NCBI GenBank assembly: GCA_017400415.1
Contig: JAFPTE010000103.1
Coordinates: forward strand, 1 to 24,093
From: Oscillospiraceae bacterium
Lineage (GTDB): Bacteria > Bacillota > Clostridia > Oscillospirales > Oscillospiraceae
Length of the DNA stretch: 24,093 nt
Direction of reading: 5' to 3'
This document shows positions 15,995 through 22,307 of this stretch, in pieces (positions within the stretch are counted from its first letter, which is position 1; each line of letters opens with the position of its first letter). Below the pieces are notes generated by a model that was given only the letters and a program-made list of their open reading frames with translations, was not told where the DNA came from and did no database searches. A program made the translations under genes and the position numbers.

Positions 15995-17962
15995 TCATTT
16001 CTCGCTTCTCAGCTCTATTATCCTGTCCCGAAGGATGGCTGCATACTCGAATTCCAGCATTCTGGAGGCCTTTGCCATCTCCTTCTCCAGGCGGCGGATG
16101 GCCTCCTCCCGCTCCCGGCCCGTCATGTGCTTTGCCTCGTCCTGAGGCCTCTGCATGGCCGGGTCACGGCTTATCTCGATAACGTCACGGACGCCCTTGA
16201 CTATGGTTCTGGGGGTGATGCCGTGGGCCCTGTTGAACTCATCCTGCTTTGCCCTTCTCCGCTCGGTCTCGTCCATGGCGGCCTTCATGCTGGGCGTCAC
16301 CGTATCGGCGTACATTATGACAAGGCCCCCGGCGTTTCTGGCGGCTCGGCCGATGGTCTGGATAAGGCTGGTCTCGCTTCGCAGGAAGCCCTCCTTATCG
16401 GCGTCCAGAATGGCCACCAGGCTCACCTCCGGAATATCCAGGCCCTCCCGCAGCAGGTTGATGCCCACCAGCACGTCAAAGACCCCCAGCCGCAGGTCAC
16501 GGATTATCTCCATGCGCTCGATGGTGTCGATATCGTGGTGCATATAGCGGACCCTGATGCCCGAGCGCTGCAGGTAGCTTGTCAGGTCCTCCGCCATCTT
16601 CTTTGTGAGGGTGGTGACCAGGGTCCGCTCCCCCTTCTCCGCCCGGGCGTTAATCTCGCCCATAAGGTCGTCGATCTGGCCCAGCACCGGCCGCAGCTCC
16701 ACCTTCGGGTCCAGAAGGCCCGTGGGCCGGATTATCTGCTCCGCAATCTGGGCAGAGCGCTCCCGCTCATACTGGGCGGGGGTGGCGGAGACGTAAATCA
16801 CCTGGTTTATCCGGTCCTGGAACTCCGGAAACTTCAGGGGCCGGTTATCGAAGGCGGAGGGCAGCCGGAAGCCGTACTCCACCAGGCTCTCCTTCCGGGC
16901 CCGGTCCCCGTTGTACATGGCCCGGACCTGGGGCAGGGTCACGTGGCTCTCATCGATGAACATGAGAAAGTCCTTGGGGAAGTAGTCCAGGAGGGTCGTG
17001 GGGGCGGAGCCCGGGGCTCTGCCGGAGAGGATGCGGGAATAGTTTTCGATGCCGGTGCAGAAGCCCAGCTCCTGGAGCATCTCAATATCGTACATGGTCC
17101 GCTGGCGGATACGCTGGGCCTCGATGAGCTTGTCGTTTTTCTTGAACCAGGCCTCCCGCTCCTCCAGCTCCCGCTCTATCTCCCTTATGGCGGCGTTCAG
17201 CTTCTCCCGGCTGGTCACGTAATGGGAGGCCGGGTAGATGGCCACATGGTCCACAATGCGGGTGGTCTGGCCGTTTACCGGGGAGAACTCGCTTATTCTG
17301 TCCACCTCGTCCCCGAAAAACTCCACCCTTATGGCCGTATCCCGGGAGTACACGGGGAAAATCTCCACCGTGTCGCCCCGGACCCGGAACATGTTCCGCT
17401 CAAAGGCGATGTCGTTGCGCTCATAGCGGATCTCCACCAGCTTCTTCAGGAGCCGGTCCCGCTCATACTCCATGCCCGTCCGGAGGGATACCACCATCTC
17501 CTTATAGTCGATAGGGTCCCCCAGGCCGTAGATGCAGCTGACGGAGGATACCACGATAACGTCCCGCCGCTCCGCCAGGGCGGAGGTGGCGCTGTGGCGG
17601 AGCCGCTCTATCTCGTCGTTGATGGCGGAGTCCTTCTCAATATACGTGTCCGTGTGGGGTATATAGGCCTCCGGCTGATAGTAGTCGTAATAGGACACGA
17701 AGTACTCCACGGCGTTTTCCGGGAAGAAGGCCCGGAACTCCTCGCAGAGCTGGCTTGCCAGGGTCTTGTTGTGGGCCAGGACCAGGGTGGGCCGCTGGAC
17801 CCGCTCGATGACCTTGGCCATGGTGTAGGTCTTGCCGGAGCCCGTGACGCCCAGAAGGGTCTGCTCCTCGAAGCCCTGCTCCACGCCCCAGCTGAGCTTA
17901 TCTATGGCCTCCGGCTGGTCGCCGGAGGGGGTAAACTGCGATATTACTTTGAATTCTCCCAT
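15995..17962 (-). CDS. uvrB: Excinuclease ABC subunit B
   Basis: A 655-aa nucleotide-excision repair protein that verifies DNA damage handed over by UvrA and positions UvrC. Walker A GVTGSGKT is at 38-45, and the beta-hairpin motif YYDYYQPEAYIPHTDTYIEK used to probe the strands is present. So are DESHVTLPQ, the C-terminal helicase motifs (INLLREGLDIPEVSLV, QTIGRAARN) and a C-terminal UVR domain (about 620-655) that binds UvrC. Full family length. The ATG at 17962 has AAGGAG upstream and starts 9 nt after radC. uvrA and uvrC are not in the window. Confidence 0.98.
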   Translation of the reverse strand: MGEFKVISQFTPSGDQPEAIDKLSWGVEQGFEEQTLLGVTGSGKTYTMAKVIERVQRPTLVLAHNKTLASQLCEEFRAFFPENAVEYFVSYYDYYQPEAYIPHTDTYIEKDSAINDEIERLRHSATSALAERRDVIVVSSVSCIYGLGDPIDYKEMVVSLRTGMEYERDRLLKKLVEIRYERNDIAFERNMFRVRGDTVEIFPVYSRDTAIRVEFFGDEVDRISEFSPVNGQTTRIVDHVAIYPASHYVTSREKLNAAIREIERELEEREAWFKKNDKLIEAQRIRQRTMYDIEMLQELGFCTGIENYSRILSGRAPGSAPTTLLDYFPKDFLMFIDESHVTLPQVRAMYNGDRARKESLVEYGFRLPSAFDNRPLKFPEFQDRINQVIYVSATPAQYERERSAQIAEQIIRPTGLLDPKVELRPVLGQIDDLMGEINARAEKGERTLVTTLTKKMAEDLTSYLQRSGIRVRYMHHDIDTIERMEIIRDLRLGVFDVLVGINLLREGLDIPEVSLVAILDADKEGFLRSETSLIQTIGRAARNAGGLVIMYADTVTPSMKAAMDETERRRAKQDEFNRAHGITPRTIVKGVRDVIEISRDPAMQRPQDEAKHMTGREREEAIRRLEKEMAKASRMLEFEYAAILRDRIIELRSEK

Positions 17963-17971
17963 GGTCGCTCC

Positions 17972-18646
17972 TTACAGATATCCCTGGGCCAGCATGGAGG
18001 TGCACTCCCCGTCGGCCACAACCAGGTGGTCCACCAGGCTGATGTTGACCCCCAGAAGGGCCTGGCGCAGGGCCAGGGTGGAGGAAATATCCGTCACGCT
18101 GGGCAGGGCCACCCCGAAGGGATGGTTATGGGCCAGGATGCAGAACTCGGCACCCTCCTGTATGGCCCGGCACACCATCTTCCGGACGGAAAAGCTGGTG
18201 CTGCCCACGTCCCCGTCACAGGCGGGCACGCAGCTGATGACCTTGCGCTTCAGGTCCATGCTCAGAAGATAGACCTTCTCCCTGGAGGCGCCGGCAAAAT
18301 AGGGCAGGATATAGTGGGCGGCCTGGTCCGTGTTGTTCAGGATTACCTCCCGGGCCCTGCGCTCATTGAGGCGCCGGGCGCAGTTTTCGCAGCTCTTCAG
18401 CAGAAGGGCACCGGCCTCCCCCACTCCCCGGACGGTCATGAGCTCCTCCAGCGGGGCGCTGAGCACCTCCGGCAGACTGTGGTACCGGTCCAGCAGCTCC
18501 TCCACCACCGGGGCCACGTCCACCCGGGGCAGAGCATAGGTCAGCATGAGCTCCAGCATGCTCTTGTCCGGCATGCTCTCCACGCCGAAGGTCATGAATC
18601 TCTGGCGGAGCCTGACCCGATGGCCCGCATGTTCTGCTTTCTCCAC
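17972..18646 (-). CDS. radC: RadC-family JAB1/MPN+ domain protein
   Basis: A 224-aa RadC protein. The N-terminus GHRVRLRQRF is typical of the family, a helix-hairpin-helix segment lies at about 68-85 (LMTVRGVGEAGALLLK), and the JAMM metal site AHNHPFGVALPSVTD holds H173, H175 and D186. Despite the name, a direct DNA-repair role is not proven for this family; a metal-dependent hydrolase acting on DNA-linked substrates is inferred. The start is GTG at 18646 with GGGAGG 6 nt upstream. It is the first gene of the long operon and is preceded by the structured noncoding region. A palindrome at 18664-18678 lies just upstream of the ribosome binding site. Confidence 0.95.
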   Translation of the reverse strand: MEKAEHAGHRVRLRQRFMTFGVESMPDKSMLELMLTYALPRVDVAPVVEELLDRYHSLPEVLSAPLEELMTVRGVGEAGALLLKSCENCARRLNERRAREVILNNTDQAAHYILPYFAGASREKVYLLSMDLKRKVISCVPACDGDVGSTSFSVRKMVCRAIQEGAEFCILAHNHPFGVALPSVTDISSTLALRQALLGVNISLVDHLVVADGECTSMLAQGYL

Positions 18647-18663
18647 TTGGCACCTCCCGGGTG

Positions 18664-18678
18664 ATTACAAACTGTAAT
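18664..18678. promoter_or_regulatory. 15-bp palindrome upstream of radC
   Basis: ATTACA and TGTAAT are perfect inverted 6-bp arms around a 3-nt centre, ending about 18 nt from the radC GTG. The position suits a repressor operator. TACA/TGTA half-sites resemble those of BlaI/CopY-type repressors, but the 3-nt spacing differs from their usual 2, so the binding protein is unknown. Confidence 0.4.
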
Positions 18679-18718
18679 ATTTCTTCAAGGCCGCCCTGTT
18701 TGTGCCCGGCTCCGGGTG

Positions 18719-18748
18719 CCTCGCCCCCTTTCGAGGGTGAAAGCGAGG
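18719..18748. other. TTCG-tetraloop hairpin
   Basis: On the plus strand CCCT-TTCG-AGGG (18726-18737) is enclosed by CCTCGC (18719-18724) paired with GCGAGG (18743-18748). An alternative pairing uses CGCCCC (18722-18727) with GGGGCG (18747-18752). It would be a stable stem in RNA or single-stranded DNA. Confidence 0.4.
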
Positions 18749-18875
18749 GGCGGTTTTCGGGGCGGTTTTTCGGTTTTTTACCGTAAATCCCTCCCCGCCG
18801 CCGGGGTCCGTTTTTTCCCGGAGCCGGGGGCGAAAAGTTTACGATAAACCGGGCTGTAAACCCCTCAACAAAAAG

Positions 18876-18905
18876 TTATTCACATTTTCCACAGGTTTTT
18901 CCACA
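18876..18905 (+). promoter_or_regulatory. Three tandem DnaA-box-like 9-mers
   Basis: TTATTCACA (18876-18884) fits the relaxed DnaA box TTATNCACA. TTTTCCACA follows directly at 18885-18893 and again at 18897-18905; each differs by one base from TTATCCACA. All three are in the same orientation within 30 bp. This could be an origin-like cluster or a DnaA-regulated site. Confidence 0.5.
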
Positions 18906-18908
18906 GCC

Positions 18909-18940
18909 AAAAAAGCCCGCCGTCACGGCCCTTTCGACGG
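18909..18940 (-). terminator. Possible terminator between tsaD and the radC operon
   Basis: CCGTC (18920-18924) pairs with GACGG (18936-18940). On the minus strand the stem is followed, after 5 nt, by six T (18914-18909); on the plus strand it is followed directly by TTTTT (18941-18945). It could work in either direction, but the stem is short and the loop long (11 nt). Confidence 0.35.
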
Positions 18941-19069
18941 TTTTTGACAGCCTTCGCCAAAATCCGCCGGGCCCATTTCCCCTTTTTTCGGAATCGGGGC
19001 CAAAGTTGACATAAGAGGAGTTTTTTCTGCCCGGAAACGGGAAATACGGGAATTTGAAACTTTTTGCCG

Positions 19070-20092
19070 TCAATACTTCAGAAGGGGTGAATCTATCTCC
19101 ATAGTTGCATAGGCGTTCAGGTCGGAGCCCGCCCGGGCGCCTGCGAGATATTCATAGTACGCCTGGGCGCCGATCATGGCGCCGTTATCCCCGCACAGCC
19201 GCAGGGGCGGCACGAAAAGCCGCTTTCCTTCCCTTCTGCAGGCGGCCTCAAAGTCCGCCCGGACCCGCTTGTTGGCGGCCACGCCTCCGGCCACCACAAC
19301 GGTATCATAGCCCAGCTCTCCTGCGGCGGCCATGGCTCGGGGCACCAGGGCGTCGCTGACGGCCCGCTGGAAGGAGGCGGCAAGGCCCGCCCGGTCCAGC
19401 TCCTCACCCTTCTGGGCGGCGTTGTGGGCCAGGTTCACCACGGCGGTCTTCAGGCCGGAAAAGCTCATATCGTAGGGTCGGCCCTCAATGTGGGCCTGAG
19501 GCAGCACGTAGGCGTCGTCCCGGCCGCCTTCCGCCAGCTCCTGCATGGGTCTTCCCCCGGGATAGGGCAGGCCCAGGACCCGGGCGGCCTTATCGAAGCA
19601 CTCCCCGGCGGCGTCGTCCATGGTGGAGCCCAGGATGTGCATATCCGTGTAGCCCCGCACGTCCACAATGAGGCTGTTGCCGCCGGAGATGGCAAGGCAC
19701 AGGAAGGGGGGCTCCAGCTGGGGAAAGGCGATATAGTTGGCGGCGATGTGGCCCCGGACGTGGTGCACCGGTATAAGGGGCACACCCAGGCTCAGGGCGG
19801 CGCCCTTGGCGAAGTTCACCCCTACCAGCAGGGCCCCGATGAGCCCCGGGGCGAAGGTGACGGCCACGGCGTCAATGTCCCGTTTCGTGATGCCGGCCTT
19901 CCGGACGGCGGAGGAGGCCAGCCGGGAGATGGCGGTTACGTGGTTCCGGGAGGCTATCTCCGGCACCACGCCGCCGTAAATCGCGTGCATATCCGCCTGG
20001 CTCAGTATCTCGTCCGCCAGGCACTGCCTGCCATCCCGCACTATGGCCGCGGCGGTCTCGTCGCAGGAGGATTCTATTGCTAAGATATTCAA
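19070..20092 (-). CDS. tsaD: tRNA threonylcarbamoyladenosine transferase TsaD
   Basis: A 340-aa ASKHA-fold protein that transfers threonylcarbamoyl to A37 of ANN-decoding tRNAs, together with TsaB and TsaE. The N-terminus NILAIESSCDETAAA is canonical, the metal-binding H-x3-H is H111/H115 (VHHVRGH), and CGDNGAMIGAQAYYEYLAG lies near the C-terminus. I chose TTG at 20092, which has AGAAGG 7 nt upstream and gives the usual family N-terminus. An in-frame ATG at 20125 would add 11 residues, has a weak binding site and lies at or before the predicted transcription start. TsaB, TsaE and TsaC are not in the window. It is transcribed away from the kdgA operon. Confidence 0.96.
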   Translation of the reverse strand: MNILAIESSCDETAAAIVRDGRQCLADEILSQADMHAIYGGVVPEIASRNHVTAISRLASSAVRKAGITKRDIDAVAVTFAPGLIGALLVGVNFAKGAALSLGVPLIPVHHVRGHIAANYIAFPQLEPPFLCLAISGGNSLIVDVRGYTDMHILGSTMDDAAGECFDKAARVLGLPYPGGRPMQELAEGGRDDAYVLPQAHIEGRPYDMSFSGLKTAVVNLAHNAAQKGEELDRAGLAASFQRAVSDALVPRAMAAAGELGYDTVVVAGGVAANKRVRADFEAACRREGKRLFVPPLRLCGDNGAMIGAQAYYEYLAGARAGSDLNAYATMEIDSPLLKY

Positions 20093-20128
20093 AAAAACGC
20101 CTTCTTTGGGATTATAATCATTCATATT

Positions 20129-20157
20129 ATTTTCTCATTTTGCGGCTGTTTTGTCAA
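20129..20157 (-). promoter_or_regulatory. Candidate tsaD promoter
   Basis: On the minus strand a consensus TTGACA (20157-20152) is followed after 17 nt by GAAAAT (20134-20129, 4 of 6 matches). Predicted start is near 20122, which supports the TTG start of tsaD. A separate TATAAT at 20116-20111 lacks a good -35 box. Confidence 0.45.
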
Positions 20158-20160
20158 CAG
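20146..20160. promoter_or_regulatory. Inverted repeat over the tsaD -35 box
   Basis: CTGTT (20146-20150) and AACAG (20156-20160) are perfect inverted arms around TTGTC, covering the tsaD -35 box. A second palindrome, TTTTAA-T-TTAAAA, abuts it at 20161-20173. Operator function is inferred from position only. Confidence 0.35.
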
Positions 20161-20239
20161 TTTTAATTTAAAATGGTGTGTCCCGGGCCCTCTTGGGGGA
20201 AAAGCACAAGATTTGCAATGTTAAAAGCAAAATTGTCCA

Positions 20240-20268
20240 TTGTTTTTGGGGCGGATTTTCGGTATCAT
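20240..20268 (+). promoter_or_regulatory. Candidate promoter of kdgA-kdgK-uxaC
   Basis: TTGTTT (20240-20245) and TATCAT (20263-20268) are separated by exactly 17 nt. The predicted start is near 20275, about 30 nt before the kdgA ATG. Both boxes are imperfect, which fits a regulated sugar operon. I found no convincing catabolite-responsive element. Confidence 0.45.
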
Positions 20269-20304
20269 ATAGCTGTTAAAAAAGCTTATGAAAGGAGCTG
20301 TTTT

Positions 20305-21267
20305 ATGAACGAAGTTCTGAAAGAAATCTCCAGAATCGGTATCGTGCCCGTCATTGCCATTGATGACCCGAAGAAGGCCGTGCCTCTGGCCAGGGCCCTC
20401 TGCGCCGGCGGCCTGCCCACTGCCGAGGTCACCTTCCGCACCGCAGCGGCGGAGGAGTCCATCCGGGCCATTGCAAAGGAGGTGCCCGAGATGCTTGTGG
20501 GCGCCGGCACCGTGCTCACCAAGGACCAGCTGGACCGGGCTCTGGATGCAGGCTCCAAGTTTATAGTATCCCCCGGCTTCAACCCCAAAATGGTGGAGTA
20601 CGGCCTTTCCAAGGGCGCCCTGATGCTCCCCGGCACCGCCACCGGCGGCGAGATGGAGCAGGCCATGATGATGGGCCTGGACGTGGTGAAGTTCTTCCCC
20701 GCTGAGCAGAACGGCGGCGTGGCCAAGCTGAAGGCCCTGGCCGGCCCCTACAAGACCCTTAAGTGGATGCCCACCGGCGGCGTGAACACCAAGAATCTGA
20801 TGGACTACCTGAGCTTTGACCAGATCGTCGCCTGCGGCGGCACCTGGATGGTGAAGAAGGACCTTATCGAGGGCGAGAAGTGGGACGAGATCACCGCCAT
20901 CTGCAGAGACGCAGTCCGCACCATGCTGGGCTTCAGGCTCCTGCACGTGGGCATCAACCACGGCTCCTCCCAGGAGGCGGAGGCCTCCGCAAAGGCCTTC
21001 TGCGCCATCTTCGGCTTCGAGTACAAGCCCGGCAACTCCTCCGTCTTCGCCGGCACAGAGATCGAGTGCATGAGAAGCCAGGCCCGGGGCAAAAACGGCC
21101 ACATCGCCATCGGCACCAACTCCGTTGAGAGGGCCATGTACCATCTGGGCCGCCAGGGCGTTAAGTTCATCCCCGAGACCGTTACCTACGACGCCAAGGG
21201 CCAGGCCAACTTCGCCTACCTTGACGTTGAAATCGGCGGCTTTGCCGTACACCTGAAAAAAGTTTAA
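20305..21267 (+). CDS. kdgA: KDPG/KHG aldolase fused to a C-terminal VOC/glyoxalase-like domain
   Basis: A 320-aa protein. Residues 1-207 form a complete class I KDPG aldolase that splits 2-keto-3-deoxy-6-phosphogluconate into pyruvate and glyceraldehyde-3-phosphate. The Schiff-base lysine is K129 (DVVKFFPAE), the catalytic glutamate E41 (AEVTFRT), with VGAGTVL, SPGFNPKMV and WMPTGGVN around the barrel. Single-domain aldolases end near residue 210; here about 110 more residues follow (LLHVGINH, FCAIFGFEYKPG, NGHIAIGTNSVERA, ANFAYLDVEIGGFAVHL), matching a vicinal-oxygen-chelate fold in outline. Its role is unknown. The ATG at 20305 has AAAGGAG upstream; the open frame before it is noncoding. 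First gene of the uronate operon, 12 nt before kdgK. Confidence 0.93.
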   Translation: MNEVLKEISRIGIVPVIAIDDPKKAVPLARALCAGGLPTAEVTFRTAAAEESIRAIAKEVPEMLVGAGTVLTKDQLDRALDAGSKFIVSPGFNPKMVEYGLSKGALMLPGTATGGEMEQAMMMGLDVVKFFPAEQNGGVAKLKALAGPYKTLKWMPTGGVNTKNLMDYLSFDQIVACGGTWMVKKDLIEGEKWDEITAICRDAVRTMLGFRLLHVGINHGSSQEAEASAKAFCAIFGFEYKPGNSSVFAGTEIECMRSQARGKNGHIAIGTNSVERAMYHLGRQGVKFIPETVTYDAKGQANFAYLDVEIGGFAVHLKKV

Positions 21268-21279
21268 GGGAGATAAAAA

Positions 21280-22302
21280 ATGGCAAGAGTAATCACCTTC
21301 GGCGAGCTGATGGTTCGCCTCCAGCCCTATAACTACGAGCGCTTTGTCCAGGCCGACCACCTGGAGTTCACCTTCGGCGGCGGCGAGGCCAACGTGGCCG
21401 TCTCCCTGGCAAACTACGGCATGGACGCCGCCTACGTGACCAAGCTCCCGGCCCACGCCATCGGCCAGGCCGCCGTCAATTCCCTGCGCCGCTACGGCGT
21501 GGACACCAGCCTCATCGTCCGGGGCGGTGACCGTGTGGGTATCTACTACAACGAAAAGGGCGCCAGCCAGCGCCCCAGCGTCTGCATCTATGACCGTGCC
21601 CACTCCGCCATTCAGGAGTCCGACCCCTCCGACTTTGACTGGGACAGGATATTTGACGGCGCCGACTGGTTCCACTTCACCGGCATCACCCCGGCTCTGG
21701 GCCCCAACATGGTCTCCGCCTGCGAGGCCGCCTGCAAGGCCGCCAAGGCCCGGGGCATCAAGATCTCCTGCGACCTTAACTACCGGGGCAAGCTCTGGAC
21801 CCGGGCCCAGGCCAGGGAGGCCATGACCAAGCTCTGCAAGTACGTGGACGTGTGCATCTCCAACGAGGAGGACGCCAAGGACGTTTTCGGCATTGAGGCC
21901 GAGGCCACCGACATCACCGCCGGCGAGCTCAACAAGGAGGGCTACAAGTCCGTGGCCCGCCAGCTCATGGACAAGTTCGGCTTTGAGAAGGTTGCCATCA
22001 CCCTCCGTGAGTCCAAGTCCGCCTTCGACAACGACTGGTCCGCCATGCTCTACGACGGGAAGAACTACTGCTTCTCCAAGCTCTATCACCTGCACATCAT
22101 CGACCGCATCGGCGGCGGCGACAGCTTCGGCGGCGGCCTTATCTACGCCCTGCTCTCCGGCTACGACACCCAGTCCGCAGTGGAGTTTGCTGTTGCTGCC
22201 TCCGCTCTGAAGCACTCCATCGAGGGCGACTACAACTTCGCCACCCTGGCGGAGGTTCAGAAGCTTATGGGCGGCGACGGCTCCGGCCGTGTTCAGAGGT
22301 AA
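21280..22302 (+). CDS. kdgK: 2-Keto-3-deoxygluconate kinase (PfkB/ribokinase family)
   Basis: A 340-aa sugar kinase that phosphorylates KDG to KDPG, the substrate of the aldolase encoded just upstream. The first PfkB signature is FGGGEANVAVSLANYG (residues 32-47). The second, DRIGGGDSFGGGLIYAL (275-291), holds the catalytic base D281. GDRVGIYYNEKGASQRPS and YDRAHSA match KDG kinases. The ATG at 21280 has AGGGAG upstream, 12 nt after kdgA, and uxaC starts 5 nt after its stop. The KDG specificity rests on the family match and on neighbours; a related ketoacid kinase is less likely. Confidence 0.93.
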   Translation: MARVITFGELMVRLQPYNYERFVQADHLEFTFGGGEANVAVSLANYGMDAAYVTKLPAHAIGQAAVNSLRRYGVDTSLIVRGGDRVGIYYNEKGASQRPSVCIYDRAHSAIQESDPSDFDWDRIFDGADWFHFTGITPALGPNMVSACEAACKAAKARGIKISCDLNYRGKLWTRAQAREAMTKLCKYVDVCISNEEDAKDVFGIEAEATDITAGELNKEGYKSVARQLMDKFGFEKVAITLRESKSAFDNDWSAMLYDGKNYCFSKLYHLHIIDRIGGGDSFGGGLIYALLSGYDTQSAVEFAVAASALKHSIEGDYNFATLAEVQKLMGGDGSGRVQR

Positions 22303-22307
22303 GTGCC

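Larger units (their letters stand above)
18647..19069. other. 423-bp structured noncoding region between radC and tsaD
   Basis: No credible gene. From low to high coordinates it holds: a 15-bp palindrome (18664-18678); CCCGGCTCCGGG (18705-18716), whose reverse complement recurs at 18817-18828; a stable TTCG-loop hairpin (18719-18748); a tandem repeat of GGGGCGGTTTTC (18747-18758 and 18759-18771, the latter with one extra T); TTTAC/GTAAA and GTTTA/TAAAC palindromes (18777-18787 and 18838-18850); three tandem DnaA-box-like 9-mers (18876-18905); a possible terminator (18909-18940); and a CCCG-GAAA-CGGG hairpin (19030-19041). It carries the presumed end of tsaD and start of the radC operon, but is larger and more structured than that needs. 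Confidence 0.6.

Noticed and set aside
16127..18664. An 845-codon plus-strand open frame
   Set aside because: Antisense to uvrB and radC, low-complexity Gly/His/Leu-rich composition, no domain or credible start context.
18965..19030. Plus-strand TTGACA at 19006-19011 as a promoter
   Set aside because: No -10 box at 16-19 nt, and no plus-strand gene follows before antisense tsaD. The TTGACA at 18944-18949 fails for the same reason.
18876..19073. A 65-aa minus-strand frame just after tsaD
   Set aside because: A TTG start overlaps the tsaD stop but no ribosome binding site is at proper distance, the frame crosses the DnaA-box-like and hairpin sequences, and the product matches nothing I know.
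20093..20125. An upstream ATG start for tsaD
   Set aside because: Weak ribosome binding site, extra residues outside the family N-terminus, and the likely transcription start lies at or after it.
20161..20177. TAAAAT after TTGTCA as a kdgA promoter
   Set aside because: Spacing is only about 12 nt; the 17-nt pair at 20240-20268 is better placed.
20221..22215. A 664-codon minus-strand open frame opposite kdgA and kdgK
   Set aside because: The plus-strand genes have clear catalytic motifs; the antisense product is Gly/Ala/Val-rich without motifs.
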